Below are positions 6,738-16,184 of a stretch of 35,982 bases of DNA, piece by piece. The stretch is taken from the IMG/VR virus record IMGVR_UViG_3300044715_000695, positions 1-35,982 of that record; one strand, given 5' to 3'. How positions within the stretch are numbered: position 1 is the stretch's first letter; each line of letters starts with the position of its first letter. A model generated the notes under the pieces. The model ran no database searches. It was not told the DNA's origin and worked only from the letters and a program-made list of their open reading frames with translations. Both the position numbers and the translations under genes were made by a program. The DNA comes from a virus.

Positions 6738-7640
6738 TTAAGTGAGTCCTTCTATAGTTAAGCTGCAAGAGCTGTAATCGGGGTAAGCAATGTTGACATC
6801 AAAATCTTTATAGAACCCATAGACAATCAAACTGGTGTAAATGCTTTCAGCTCCGACCCATACCAGCGGTGTAGAACGATAACTGGCGAGCAAATTAACA
6901 ACATCATCAACGATATTGTTATTAATCATTAAGTTTGAGTTCATGCGTTTGGCATAAGTACGCTGCACTACTGTTGTATTGCCAAAACTGTCGGTTGTTT
7001 TTACTGAATAATCGACAATGCCAGCGGAAGCACCGTATTGAGTAGCACCCAAGTCGTAATAGTTGCCTACTACGCAATTTCCACAAGTTGCTGTGCTGCT
7101 AATGTTAATAATAGAAACAGTAATAGTGCTATTGCTGTAGGGTGGTATATCCGTCAATACTAAATCACTTTTGTAGGTGATTAATTCAAAAAAGTAGGAA
7201 TACCAGTCAATAACCTGTTCCCCTCCCACCATGTTGATCGTTTTTGAGTAAACATTGGCTCCAGATACAGTTACATTAACTGTAATAGATGTGGCGTCTA
7301 CGTTTAATAAGGCTAGGCTATTAATAATGGCAACAGGCGCTAAGACAAATGTTAGCGGTGTCGCAATGCTAGTCTGCGACCCCCAAGAAGCATCAAACAT
7401 TTTCCATTTATTTGTGCTGCTAATCTCCAGCCATTTAGGCGTTGTTCCTGTTAGATTTACATCAGGGCTAAAATTAGTATTTGCAACCAAACATTCATAA
7501 ATCTTGTGCGTACTGACTAAAATAACGCGAGTGCTAACTGTGTATGCTGTGGCTCCGCTCCATGCCGTGTAATCTGTTTCTGGTACGTTACTGTAAGTTA
7601 AAACGCTATTAGTGACAGTAACGGGTCTGATTAATTTCAT
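6738..7640 (-). CDS. Tail protein with N-terminal carbohydrate-binding-like segment
   Basis: 300 residues, ATGA overlap with the tape measure gene, and one base before the receptor-binding gene. Residues 22-57 (YTAWSGATAYTVSTRV ... YECLVANTN) have the W-x-x-x-x-x-Y...V...Y-x-C pattern of CBM5/12-type carbohydrate-binding modules found in phage tail proteins. The remainder is beta-rich and Thr/Ser/Val-rich with two Cys near 186-189. The position between tape measure and receptor-binding protein implies a distal tail or tip component. The exact homologous tail part is not clear. Confidence 0.7.
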   Translation of the reverse strand: MKLIRPVTVTNSVLTYSNVPETDYTAWSGATAYTVSTRVILVSTHKIYECLVANTNFSPDVNLTGTTPKWLEISSTNKWKMFDASWGSQTSIATPLTFVLAPVAIINSLALLNVDATSITVNVTVSGANVYSKTINMVGGEQVIDWYSYFFELITYKSDLVLTDIPPYSNSTITVSIINISSTATCGNCVVGNYYDLGATQYGASAGIVDYSVKTTDSFGNTTVVQRTYAKRMNSNLMINNNIVDDVVNLLASYRSTPLVWVGAESIYTSLIVYGFYKDFDVNIAYPDYSSCSLTIEGLT

Positions 7641-10600
7641 GCTGCCACCACTGTTGTTATTGCTGTCCCATCTTGCGTAACATCACGCAATATTTTTGCA
7701 GTTCTTAATGTATTATGTGCAATAGCCTGTTGCCCTGCCCTCACATCTGATCTAAGTTGACGTATTTCAACTAGTAGTTCATCCATGTTCAACAATGACT
7801 TACTTTGTCCATTACTGTAAATTCTTGATGCTCCGGTATTTTCAATCTCTGGGCCATTTTCACCAACAATTCGCCAGCCTCCTTCGTGTTGCCCACCTGA
7901 TGCAAAAGCTGGCAGCGCTGCGGCTGTTGCATTGGCGTAGGCTCTTGCTGTCTGATAAGTAACAAGGGCGGCATCTGCTGCGCTCCTGTCAGCATTAGCC
8001 GTATCTGATAATCCGCTTAATAATGCTCCGGCTGCCGCTGCTGATACAACTGCTGCATTCGCATTTACTAGGGCAGTTTGAGCATTTGTTAGATTGTTAC
8101 TAATATTATTATAATTACTTGCCGCTGCATTAAGATTTTTCCTATAAGCATCTCGCGCTTTTCCATCCCAGCCTTGATCTGTATTCATATTCGCCCAATA
8201 CAAATATTTTGCTTTGGCTGCTGGTAGCGCATCGGTGAATTTTGCTATGGCTGCCGTTGAGTCAGTTACAGCGGTATTGGCATTTCTTGTTCTTAGCTCC
8301 CAATCGGCTCTTGCATTTGCGTAGACCAGCGCAGAAGCGGCTGCTTGAGTGTTTGCTTGTATTAAAGCCAGATCAGCTTTTGTTGCCGCTTTATCGGCTT
8401 CTGTTGCAAGCGCAATGGCTTTTGTTGCTGCGTTTTGAGCGTTTAATGAGCCGGCTAACTGATTGATCGCTTCGGAAACAGATATAACCGCCTGATTATT
8501 GCCCAGCATTTTCTCTATTTGTGTTTTTTGATCTTGAACTGTCGCTAGGTTCTTTTGTGCTTCGGTTAAGTTGGCAACTGAATCGGTTATACCTAGTGCC
8601 GAGGTAATTTGCGATGAAGTCAGTGTAATCATTTTGCCATTTACATCAATCACAGCGCTTTTCGTACCATCAGCCGACCCGATTAAATCAACAATCTTAC
8701 CATTTACTTTAGTTACCTCTTGAGTAGTGCCATCGGCTGAAATAGCTTGTGACCGTGTTAATGTAACTAATTGTCCATCAACGTCTATGACGGCACTTTT
8801 AGTGCCATCTGCTGAACCAGTTAAGGTTACTATCGCATTATTAACTCTAATGACTTCTTTCGACACCCCATTAATAGCATCAATCTGCTGTTGTGCCATG
8901 TTAACTTGAGCATCGGCATAGTCAGCAAGCTGGGTTATTGTTCCACTGGTAAGGGCTTGATCTCTTGCGTAGTCTGTAAATGACGAATAAAGTTGCTCGC
9001 TAGGCTTAGAAATATCAGTTAATGCTTTGTCCATGCCAGCAAAGTTATCAATCGAGCCGCCAGCATTAGCCACTTTTAAGGCGGCATTTAATACAGCCTG
9101 AGCATCTGCCCTGTCTTTTCTGGTTGTTGCGTCAGTTGTTACCGTAGTCCCTGTTGCTGCTGCTCTTAATTTTTGGGCTAATGATGATAGATTACTAATT
9201 GCTTTTGATACTTCATTCACGGCTGCTGAGACGGCTTTACTTGCCAGCGCCATTGCATCTGTTACCGCTTTATTCGCTACGGCTGTTGCATCGGCTACGG
9301 CTTTATTGGCATCGGCAAGGATGTACACGCCTTGCTGAGTTATCCTTAAACTTGCGTCCATTGCTGCCAATTCATCTTTGCGCTTTTCAGTCAATGCGCC
9401 TACTGCATTACCTGTTAATTCCATGTATTGAATGTCAAGCGATCTCTGAGTTTTTGCGATTGCCGCTACTTTTTCCGCCCCTGATTCAAGCATTGAGTAA
9501 TAAGTATCGGCTGCTGAACTTAACTCAAGCAATAGACTGTAACGTTGCTGGTCAAGTGGGTTTGTCATATTCAAACCCTCAACCAGTTTTTTATAATTTT
9601 CTCTGGTTGTCGGTAAAATAACATTGGCTTCTGCGAGTGAACCGACCAGCGTTTTTTGCAGGCGTGTTTGTTTTTCTGCGTCTGAGTAAAACTTATCAAA
9701 GAATGCTTCAAATTGCTGTTGAAATTCCTCTAGTCCTCCTGCTGCTTGAACAATCGCATCACTGACTGCAATTACATCTTTTGCTAGTAACTTAAGTCCT
9801 GATTGAGTAAGCGCATCTTTGACAATGACTATTTCAGAGACAATGCGCACTGTTGTCTCAAGCATCCCCTCACCAAGCAACTGATACTGTTTAACAATCG
9901 AACCGAATAGCTTTGAGGACATTTTGTCGAGTGTAGCGGAGATAACGCCATTGATTTTCTTGGCGGCAGCTTCGCCATTCATCCCCATGATATCAATACG
10001 CATAGCTGGAATAGCTGAATTGTAAACAGTCTCTCGAAGATTTGTGCCTAATTCTTTCCCTAGAAACTCACCGACACTGAGCATCGTAGTGCCTATGTTT
10101 TTAAATACCATGTTCAGCGAATCTTGAGTGGCTGCGCTGATCTTTTTTATTTGCGTTGAATACTCGTCCTTGCTGCTTCCAAAAATGCCGCCTGACGTGT
10201 GGGTTTTAATATCCGCAAATTGATAGGCTTTAACATTTCCACCATCGGCAACAGCCCCTAGATTAGTTTTTCTAGTGCCTATGCCTTGAGCCACTATTGA
10301 CTGCGTGACTTTCCCACCAAATAAAAAGTTGCTAATGCCTGATAGTATTGGGCTAAAAAGTGACGGAATCTGACTTATAAGCCCAGTTACTCCAGTCAGC
10401 GTTGCTGCGGCTAGCTGAAAAACCGCCATGCCGCCAGCTTGAAATAGGTTGCTAATCGTTTTTGTAATTCCAGCTTGCAGATTATTAACGCCTCGATTAA
10501 TGCCTCTCAACTCAACATATTCAGACGCATGGATGTTTTTCAGCAATTCATTGGTTTTACCGATTGATTCTGACACCGCTGTTGGGTCGCCTAATACTGT

Positions 10601-12781
10601 TCCTGTCCCATCGTCAGTGGGTGGGGGTGTTCCTCCGCTGCTGCCACTGCCGCCTGAAGCCGCAAAACCTAGCCCTGCCATCAATGCCAACATAGCTGCA
10701 ACACCAGCAAATCCTGCCCAGCCAGATTGAGCAAATAATTTTGATGCGCCCTCTGCGATGTTCTTGGCTGTTGCAACTGCTGACAGTGCCATGCCTTTTA
10801 CTTTCATCGCCATTTCAGCAATGCCTATCGCCACCCCCACAGCGTGAAATGCCTTTGCCCCTGCTGACTTTTCAGCAAACATTTTTGACGATGCCATCGC
10901 CAGCTGCCTTGTTCCTGTCATCTGGTCTTGCACGTTCTTAGCGTTTAACGTGGCTTCTTCTTTGGCGTATTTCTTAAAGTTTGCTGCTCTTTCTTTTGGG
11001 TCTGCAATGCTGTTATTGAGTAACTGATTTTTGTTCAACTCAGCCATTGCTTTTGAGTTTTCAGCTAATGAATCAGTCATTGTGGTTAATGCGCCCGTCA
11101 TTAAGCTGATGCCACCCAATGCCCCATCGAATATAGCGGTAGTGATGCTGCCTAAATCTTGTGTTTTAGTCTTTGTATCGTCCAATGACTTGTTATAAGC
11201 GTCCAATGCTGTCTTGGCATCTTCCTGTGCTTTCTTTTGCGCCTCTGCCCCTGAAGTCTTATCAAACTGATCTAGTAAAGGCGCTTTATCTGCACCGGAC
11301 ATAGGTGATTTAATACCGTCTGGGCTTGTTGTGGTCAGGGTTGAGGAATAGTAATCTCTAGCCGACATAGTAGCTTTGTTATAGCGATCAATCAGCGAGT
11401 CTAGTTGCGACTTTTCTTCCTCGTTGTGTTGCTTTTTTGCTTCCAGCGCTGCCCCTGCATCCCAAAGCGCCATCGCCTGTGCAATCATGGCTTTGTTATA
11501 GCCCTTTGATGCCAGCGTCGCTTCTTCAAGCTGTCTTTTAGTTTTTGATTGCTCGATATTGTTTAACGTCAAAGCCTTCAAAGTGTCATCGAAAGACTTG
11601 GCGAGTGAGGCTTCTGCTCTTGCTGCTTCTTTTGCGGCTTTGTCATGCTCTTTTTTAGATTGTAGTGTTTCCTCTAAGACTTTCTTTTCTTGATGGGTAG
11701 AATTTAACAGCTTATCCGTTGCAGCCGTTTCTTGATTTTTAGCGACAATAACATCATGAGTGGTTTTAATTACTCCCTCTCTTTGCTTGATAAAATCAGA
11801 TAGTCGGTTTTTTTCACCCTCCAATGAGTTACCTGTTAATGCGCCCGCTACTTGCCATGCCGCACCCGAAATGCCACCTTGACTCATGGCGGATATTTTG
11901 GCTTTTGAGCTGACAATCTTATTATTGATTTCCTCTAATGCCAGAAACTCCTTACCAACGCCAGCGATTGAGTCTTTGAAATAATCCAGCCATGCTGTCC
12001 AGTTGCTAACAACTGTTTTTAAGTACCCCTCACTTTTATCATTTAATAAGGTATCTTCAAATGAGTGCCAAGCATCGGATAAACTGCTTATTTTTCCGTT
12101 CAATGTCTCCATTGCATTAGCATTGCTTCCTGCTGCCGCCTCCCCCATTTTGACAATTAACTTGTCGATCATATCAACCGTAATTGTTCCTTTGGCTGAC
12201 ATTTCTGAAAGCTCTGCTGCGTTCTTGCCTGTGATTTCGCCAAGCAATCGCATAACTGGAACACCACGCTCCATTAGCACGACCATATCCTCCATTTGCA
12301 GCTTGCCCTTTGAATGGGCTTGACCTAATTGGAGTGCGATAGATGTTAATGTCTCTTGACTGCCTCCCAGCTTTGACGCTTGATCGGTCAAGGATTGCAT
12401 GACTTGATGGGTGGGTTTTATGCCCATGTTTTGCAGCATGATAAAGGTCTGAGTTAGTCCTTTTATCTCGTACGGTGTATCTTTTGCAAAAGTTAAGATC
12501 GCATTGAAAGCCCCTTTCGCTCCCTGTGCTGAACCCATAACAGACTTTAAACTAGCTCTTAATGATTCCATCTCTCGATTAGTATCAAGTACAGACTTCG
12601 CCAATGCGCCCAAACCAAGGCCAGCAAATAAGCCTGTTAAGCCCTGCATTGATTTCTCAACTGAGGACATAGCCTTGGCAGTCTTACCACCAGCCGTAGA
12701 TAGTTTTTCTAACTCAGCCGAGGCTTTGGTAACGTCTGTTGCATCGACTTTTATGCCGAGTGTTGCCATATCCATCGCCAT
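7637..12781 (-). CDS. Tail tape measure protein
   Basis: 1714 residues, the longest gene. It sets tail length and travels down the tail tube at infection. The N-terminal domain (residues ~1-240, with SLRASLKSVMGSAQGAKGAF, QNMGIKPTH and VLMERGVPVMRLLGEITGK) is the phage tape-measure domain. Long Ala/Lys/Glu/Asn-rich coiled-coil stretches follow, with hydrophobic segments near 650-710 that could be membrane-inserting. Gly/Ser-rich joints occur, and a C-terminal Ala-rich coiled coil (residues ~1400-1640) is visible. A duplicated ~45-residue unit (IVxLxGSADGTKSAVIDV) lies around residues 1290-1385. At roughly 1.5 A per residue this implies a long siphovirus tail. Confidence 0.95.
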   Translation of the reverse strand: MAMDMATLGIKVDATDVTKASAELEKLSTAGGKTAKAMSSVEKSMQGLTGLFAGLGLGALAKSVLDTNREMESLRASLKSVMGSAQGAKGAFNAILTFAKDTPYEIKGLTQTFIMLQNMGIKPTHQVMQSLTDQASKLGGSQETLTSIALQLGQAHSKGKLQMEDMVVLMERGVPVMRLLGEITGKNAAELSEMSAKGTITVDMIDKLIVKMGEAAAGSNANAMETLNGKISSLSDAWHSFEDTLLNDKSEGYLKTVVSNWTAWLDYFKDSIAGVGKEFLALEEINNKIVSSKAKISAMSQGGISGAAWQVAGALTGNSLEGEKNRLSDFIKQREGVIKTTHDVIVAKNQETAATDKLLNSTHQEKKVLEETLQSKKEHDKAAKEAARAEASLAKSFDDTLKALTLNNIEQSKTKRQLEEATLASKGYNKAMIAQAMALWDAGAALEAKKQHNEEEKSQLDSLIDRYNKATMSARDYYSSTLTTTSPDGIKSPMSGADKAPLLDQFDKTSGAEAQKKAQEDAKTALDAYNKSLDDTKTKTQDLGSITTAIFDGALGGISLMTGALTTMTDSLAENSKAMAELNKNQLLNNSIADPKERAANFKKYAKEEATLNAKNVQDQMTGTRQLAMASSKMFAEKSAGAKAFHAVGVAIGIAEMAMKVKGMALSAVATAKNIAEGASKLFAQSGWAGFAGVAAMLALMAGLGFAASGGSGSSGGTPPPTDDGTGTVLGDPTAVSESIGKTNELLKNIHASEYVELRGINRGVNNLQAGITKTISNLFQAGGMAVFQLAAATLTGVTGLISQIPSLFSPILSGISNFLFGGKVTQSIVAQGIGTRKTNLGAVADGGNVKAYQFADIKTHTSGGIFGSSKDEYSTQIKKISAATQDSLNMVFKNIGTTMLSVGEFLGKELGTNLRETVYNSAIPAMRIDIMGMNGEAAAKKINGVISATLDKMSSKLFGSIVKQYQLLGEGMLETTVRIVSEIVIVKDALTQSGLKLLAKDVIAVSDAIVQAAGGLEEFQQQFEAFFDKFYSDAEKQTRLQKTLVGSLAEANVILPTTRENYKKLVEGLNMTNPLDQQRYSLLLELSSAADTYYSMLESGAEKVAAIAKTQRSLDIQYMELTGNAVGALTEKRKDELAAMDASLRITQQGVYILADANKAVADATAVANKAVTDAMALASKAVSAAVNEVSKAISNLSSLAQKLRAAATGTTVTTDATTRKDRADAQAVLNAALKVANAGGSIDNFAGMDKALTDISKPSEQLYSSFTDYARDQALTSGTITQLADYADAQVNMAQQQIDAINGVSKEVIRVNNAIVTLTGSADGTKSAVIDVDGQLVTLTRSQAISADGTTQEVTKVNGKIVDLIGSADGTKSAVIDVNGKMITLTSSQITSALGITDSVANLTEAQKNLATVQDQKTQIEKMLGNNQAVISVSEAINQLAGSLNAQNAATKAIALATEADKAATKADLALIQANTQAAASALVYANARADWELRTRNANTAVTDSTAAIAKFTDALPAAKAKYLYWANMNTDQGWDGKARDAYRKNLNAAASNYNNISNNLTNAQTALVNANAAVVSAAAAGALLSGLSDTANADRSAADAALVTYQTARAYANATAAALPAFASGGQHEGGWRIVGENGPEIENTGASRIYSNGQSKSLLNMDELLVEIRQLRSDVRAGQQAIAHNTLRTAKILRDVTQDGTAITTVVAA
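8633..8870 (-). repeat. Imperfect tandem duplication inside tape measure gene
   Basis: Two adjacent units of about 45 codons encode nearly the same peptide, each centred on GSADGTKSAVIDV followed by an NG/DG and a TLTxSQ motif. DNA of the two units is diverged at third positions, so the duplication is old. Changes in repeat number here would alter tail length. Confidence 0.6.
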
Positions 12782-12782
12782 A

Positions 12783-13148
12783 CTATTTCTCCGCTTGCTG
12801 TTTCTGGTAATGGGTCAAAAAAACACCGTCTAGTTGTTTGATAATGTCTACTTCTTGCGCTGTGACTGACTTATTCGTTAGTCGATTCCATGCGTCAAGT
12901 TCTGTATAGCTGATCGGATTTAATGTGTAGCCGTTACTTGTCCGACCATTATTCAATTCGTGGAAATCACGCCAGATAAATTCTAGTGTCTCCGGAAAAG
13001 GCACTGGCTCAAGTTGCTTTGGCGTTATCCCTGTTTGTCTCTCTACTGATTCAAGGTGATGACGTAATGAACCGCCATCACTTTGCTTTTCACTTAACGC
13101 TAATTCGTTCTCAGCAAACAGCAATAACTCTGCTATTTGCTCTTGATA
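12783..13148 (-). CDS. Tail assembly chaperone, T-frame part of GT fusion
   Basis: Open frame downstream of and overlapping the G-like gene. A TTG-start reading gives 113 residues from 13124, but the coding sense clearly continues upstream (FYQEQIAELLLFAENELAL) to the slippery site at 13148-13154, with no good start codon. It is most likely translated only by a -1 frameshift from the upstream gene, as in lambda G-GT. The fusion would be 252 residues (131 from G, 121 from this frame). It binds the tape measure protein before tail assembly. It ends one base before the tape measure ATG. Confidence 0.75.
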   Translation of the reverse strand, partial: YQEQIAELLLFAENELALSEKQSDGGSLRHHLESVERQTGITPKQLEPVPFPETLEFIWRDFHELNNGRTSNGYTLNPISYTELDAWNRLTNKSVTAQEVDIIKQLDGVFLTHYQKQQAEK

Positions 13149-13540
13149 AAATTTGACATTAAGTCCGATGCAGCCGATACCTGATCTCTGACCTCAGGGT
13201 TCATTCTGCATAATGCCAGTGCCATGTCTTTGGTGTATTCAACGGGCTTTCCAGCATCATTAAGACCTTTCCAGCCGATGATGGTGATTGCCGCCAACTG
13301 AATACCAAAGGCTTCATCTTCTTCCACTTTGCGATAATCATCTTTGCCCTTTTTCAATAGCATACGTTCACGATCTCGCATGTTGTTGACGGCTTTTCGT
13401 GTCCACTCTTTTACGGTGTCAGCATGCTTGCCGAGTACCGTAATGAAGAAGCCCTCACCAATACCTGTGGCTTCTGGAATGAACTCGAACTCATAACCGT
13501 TTTCGGAGGTTGATGATAAATCTAAACTTGATAATTCCAT
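13133..13540 (-). CDS. Tail assembly chaperone (G-like)
   Basis: 135 residues, encoded between tail tube and tape measure genes where lambda G sits. An early beta-rich part (FEFIPEATGIGEGFFITVLG) is followed by charged helices (TRKAVNNMRDRERMLLKKG) and the conserved-looking AAITIIGWKGL segment. The last codons contain A AAT TTT (13154-13148), a canonical -1 slippery heptamer followed by the T frame. A fraction of ribosomes should therefore make the longer GT protein. A ribosome site agag precedes the ATG. Confidence 0.8.
   Translation of the reverse strand: MELSSLDLSSTSENGYEFEFIPEATGIGEGFFITVLGKHADTVKEWTRKAVNNMRDRERMLLKKGKDDYRKVEEDEAFGIQLAAITIIGWKGLNDAGKPVEYTKDMALALCRMNPEVRDQVSAASDLMSNFIKSK
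13148..13154 (-). promoter_or_regulatory. Slippery heptamer for programmed -1 frameshift
   Basis: A AAT TTT in the zero frame of the G-like gene fits X XXY YYZ. After slipping, AAA TTT TAT continues into the T frame. It lies between the last T-frame stop upstream (a TGA about 45 bases before) and the zero-frame TAG at 13135-13133, exactly where a shift must happen. Confidence 0.7.
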
Positions 13541-13566
13541 TTTTAATCTCTGTTGTGCGATAAGGG

Positions 13567-13594
13567 TATCGTGGCTCAGATTTAAGCCACGATA
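13567..13594 (-). other. Strong hairpin between tail tube and chaperone genes
   Basis: TATCGTGGCT and AGCCACGATA form a perfect 10-bp stem with an 8-base loop. No T-run follows on either strand, so it is not a standard terminator. It may stabilise the highly expressed upstream mRNA or partly reduce downstream expression. Confidence 0.65.
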
Positions 13595-13604
13595 ATGTTA
13601 TTTA

Positions 13605-14819
13605 TTAAACAGCCAATGAATCTTGAACGGATAATATAGTTTGGTCGTTAGCCAAAGCCGGGCCACCATTCATATTGATACGAGCAGTAAATGGATAAGT
13701 CCTAACGATTGCCTTGTCGCCATCGTCTTTGCCGTCACCGTCCAACGTGATGTTGGATAGATTGAAAGAAACGAAGTCGGAAGATGCGGTGGTGTTGTCC
13801 TCGATAACCGCTACCAAATTGACTTGTGTTGCTGCATCAAATAAGCCACTCAATACAGCGTCTTGATAGAAAGCTGTGAATGAGCCAGATACTTCGATTG
13901 AACCCCGTTGAATATCGGGTGCTACGTTTGAGCCAACGACTGCGCCCATGCCTGCCGCTTTGCCATCGATAGCCAAAGTCAAGCCAGTGATGTTAGTAAT
14001 TGCTGCACCATTAACAATCAAAATGCCGTTGATAGCTGCCAATGGATTTGATGAAGTTTCAGCAGTTGGGGTGGTTAGTATGCGAGTGGCACCAGTAGTG
14101 CGGTTAAGACCTACGCCCGTGACTGCCAAAGTTGCATTGCCTGTTGACGGCAACCCAATATCCAACTTGCCGAACATCACATCCGAATAGACTTCACTTT
14201 GTGAAATATCCGATTGCCAATCTTCAACTGTCCAATAGTCTTTTGTATGACCTGTTATCGGTACAACTGATTTTTTGCCCGGCAATGCTATGGTGCAAGC
14301 TGTGCCTGAGCCAGCTGTCATTGTGCTGCCGTTAAGGGTTTTAACAGTAATGACAGTATTTGTGATGTTAGTGATTAAAAGGTTTTTGCCGATACAATCA
14401 GCATTTAAACCTGTAGCGACTGAGATACGAATAACATCGCCAATCTTAAAGCCACCTGATGTTAACAAGCCTGTGCCTGTTAGCGTGTAAGCGCCTGCAA
14501 CACCACCAACGGCTAATGCTAAACCAGTTAATGAAGTTGTAGCAGCAAAGTCTTTGCGTAATACTGAAGCGATAACTGTTGCATAAGTACCAGCCGATAA
14601 AACACCGTTTAAGGCCGTATCGACTGAACGTAAGCCGTGAGTCTTACCAGTCGATTGCTGATGACTAGCAATTTCGTTGTTAGCGTAAGTGTCTTTTTTA
14701 AGGTTGTTGTTTGATTGTTCCCGTCTTAAAATCTGACCGCCTGAACCTGATGCCGCTGTTCCGAGTACAGTCTGTTTTTTAATCGAGACTTGTTTGTTGA
14801 TGCCTTGTGCGATTGCCAT
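13605..14819 (-). CDS. Major tail tube protein
   Basis: 404 residues. The start MAIAQGINKQVSIKKQTVLGT and the RREQSNNNLKKDTYANNEI segment are the family pattern of phage tail tube proteins that begin 'MA.A.G....v..k'. The protein is beta-rich and Gly/Thr/Val-heavy. A central insertion (residues ~95-190) with repeated GDVIRI/ITNITNTVITVK patterns looks like an added Ig-like domain. It is longer than lambda V (246). A ribosome site (ttaggatttt) precedes the ATG. It polymerises around the tape measure to form the tail tube. Confidence 0.85.
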   Translation of the reverse strand: MAIAQGINKQVSIKKQTVLGTAASGSGGQILRREQSNNNLKKDTYANNEIASHQQSTGKTHGLRSVDTALNGVLSAGTYATVIASVLRKDFAATTSLTGLALAVGGVAGAYTLTGTGLLTSGGFKIGDVIRISVATGLNADCIGKNLLITNITNTVITVKTLNGSTMTAGSGTACTIALPGKKSVVPITGHTKDYWTVEDWQSDISQSEVYSDVMFGKLDIGLPSTGNATLAVTGVGLNRTTGATRILTTPTAETSSNPLAAINGILIVNGAAITNITGLTLAIDGKAAGMGAVVGSNVAPDIQRGSIEVSGSFTAFYQDAVLSGLFDAATQVNLVAVIEDNTTASSDFVSFNLSNITLDGDGKDDGDKAIVRTYPFTARINMNGGPALANDQTILSVQDSLAV

Positions 14820-14926
14820 TTTAAAATCCTAATGATTTCAAGGTGGCAATAACAAACGAGGCTTTATGCGTGGTTTGTAGCGAGCTTGTAGTTGTTAATT
14901 AAATTATTTTGGGATTACTCCCCGTA

Positions 14927-15025
14927 TTACTTTTTACTATCTTGTAGCCATTTTTCCCAAGCCGATAACATTCCCTTGGCTAACCTTATTATACTCTCAT
15001 GCAGCAAAATTGTTGATGCGCTCAT
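14927..15025 (-). CDS. Tiny conserved-looking phage ORF, 32 aa
   Basis: ATG at 15025, four bases after the stop of the tail terminator gene. The peptide MSASTILLHESIIRLAKGML continues with SAWEKWLQDSKK. The amphipathic 'IIRLxKGxLxAWExWL' pattern recurs in very short ORFs beside phage tail genes. There is no convincing ribosome site, so expression would depend on coupling to the upstream gene. Confidence 0.45.
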   Translation of the reverse strand: MSASTILLHESIIRLAKGMLSAWEKWLQDSKK

Positions 15026-15028
15026 AAT

Positions 15029-15424
15029 TTATATAGAAATGTAAGTGTGAAAACGTATGCGGACAGGAATAACGAACCTATCGCCATCGTTGTATGCTGG
15101 TTTTACTTCGGGCGTGTGTGAAATCAAAATACCGTTAGCGAGTGAAGTGCCACGTTTAAAAGTAGTTCTCAGTAACTCCGCTCTTGCCTCTGCTGTATTA
15201 GCACCCACTGACTGCGGATAACAAAGATCAACTTGCAAAAAGCCTTGCTCTTGAAATCCTGCCCCCTTTTCCTGATTGTCAGGTTCAGCTAATAACAAAC
15301 TTGCCCTTTGGTAAGGCGTACCCACTACTGGTGTGAAGGGTACGTTTTGCCATGCGGTTTGAATTGCTGGTGTCATGCCGTCTAGCGCTGATTCCAGAGT
15401 TGACCTAATAGCCGATATACTCAT
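15029..15424 (-). CDS. Tail terminator / tail completion protein (DUF4128-like)
   Basis: 131 residues, overlapping the previous gene by four bases. The short alpha/beta pattern (SAIRSTLESALDGM, then VPFTPVVGTPYQRASLL and a FLQVDLCYPQ strand, ending with VIPVRIRFHTY) matches phage tail terminator proteins that cap the tube and join it to the head. Its place directly before the tube gene and after the gp10-like gene supports this. Confidence 0.75.
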   Translation of the reverse strand: MSISAIRSTLESALDGMTPAIQTAWQNVPFTPVVGTPYQRASLLLAEPDNQEKGAGFQEQGFLQVDLCYPQSVGANTAEARAELLRTTFKRGTSLANGILISHTPEVKPAYNDGDRFVIPVRIRFHTYISI

Positions 15425-15825
15425 GGATTAACCTCTTGAGCTGCATGCCTGACAATCCCTTGGTATTCTGATATGGTTAAACCCACCATGCCGCTGGGCG
15501 CTTGTGATGACCAACCATTTTCAAGGCGTATTGAGTACGGTAAATTATTCACGAGATAGTGCAGTTTCCCTGCGGCTTCTTTCGGCACTTTGCCCATTAA
15601 ATGCACCTGTGTACCTTTTCCGCTTTCGTCATAAATATCTAATTGACCTGTTGGCATTTCCCCAACGCCATACTGCCAGTTGCCTTTAAATAGTCCGGTA
15701 TCTACTGGCGACTTTTTAATGACTGAGCGCATCAGATCAAAGACTATCTTGCGTGTCACAAGATCAACATTAGAGTGAGTCTTATTAATAAACTTTGATA
15801 TATCCAATGCGAAGCTGCCAGCCAT
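15421..15825 (-). CDS. HK97 gp10-like neck / tail-completion protein
   Basis: 134 residues from ATG 15825, whose TAATG overlaps the preceding stop. A start at 15846 would overlap further and adds no family sequence. It contains KKSPVDTGLFKGNW, the signature of HK97 gp10-like proteins, and the typical LPYSIRLENGWSSQAPSGMV segment with a final aromatic region. It helps join head and tail. Confidence 0.82.
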   Translation of the reverse strand: MAGSFALDISKFINKTHSNVDLVTRKIVFDLMRSVIKKSPVDTGLFKGNWQYGVGEMPTGQLDIYDESGKGTQVHLMGKVPKEAAGKLHYLVNNLPYSIRLENGWSSQAPSGMVGLTISEYQGIVRHAAQEVNP

Positions 15826-16184
15826 TAGATGCCCCTGATATAACACTCACACAGGACGTTTACACCTGACGGAGTGAGTAACTTAATGAAAGTGATTGTG
15901 TAGCTGGTAGCGCCTATAGTGACCGTATCGCCTACATGTGGCGGTGTTGCCCCAACCATAGACAGCAATAGTTTCTGGTCGCCCTGATGAATCAATGTGC
16001 CGTCAATGTCTTTTGCGCCTACTGGAAACACTACGCCCTTAACTTGCTGAGTCGATACCGTGACAGACGCATTGCCTGTGGCTGGGTTATAAGCACCAAT
16101 CGACTTTGCCGAGATCGTGACTGTTTGCCCGTACTCACTCAGTGAGTCGTTAGCAACCATCGCCATATCAGCATAAAAGCTCAC
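15825..16184 (-). CDS. Head-tail joining / head closure protein
   Basis: 119 residues with a GTG start overlapping the previous stop (GTGA). Beta-rich, with GQTVTISAKS at the N-terminus, KGVVFPVGAKDIDGTLI in the middle and GDTVTIGATSYTI toward the end, which is the SPP1 gp16-like head closure pattern. It lies in a coupled neck-gene cluster. Confidence 0.78.
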   Translation of the reverse strand: MSFYADMAMVANDSLSEYGQTVTISAKSIGAYNPATGNASVTVSTQQVKGVVFPVGAKDIDGTLIHQGDQKLLLSMVGATPPHVGDTVTIGATSYTITFIKLLTPSGVNVLCECYIRGI

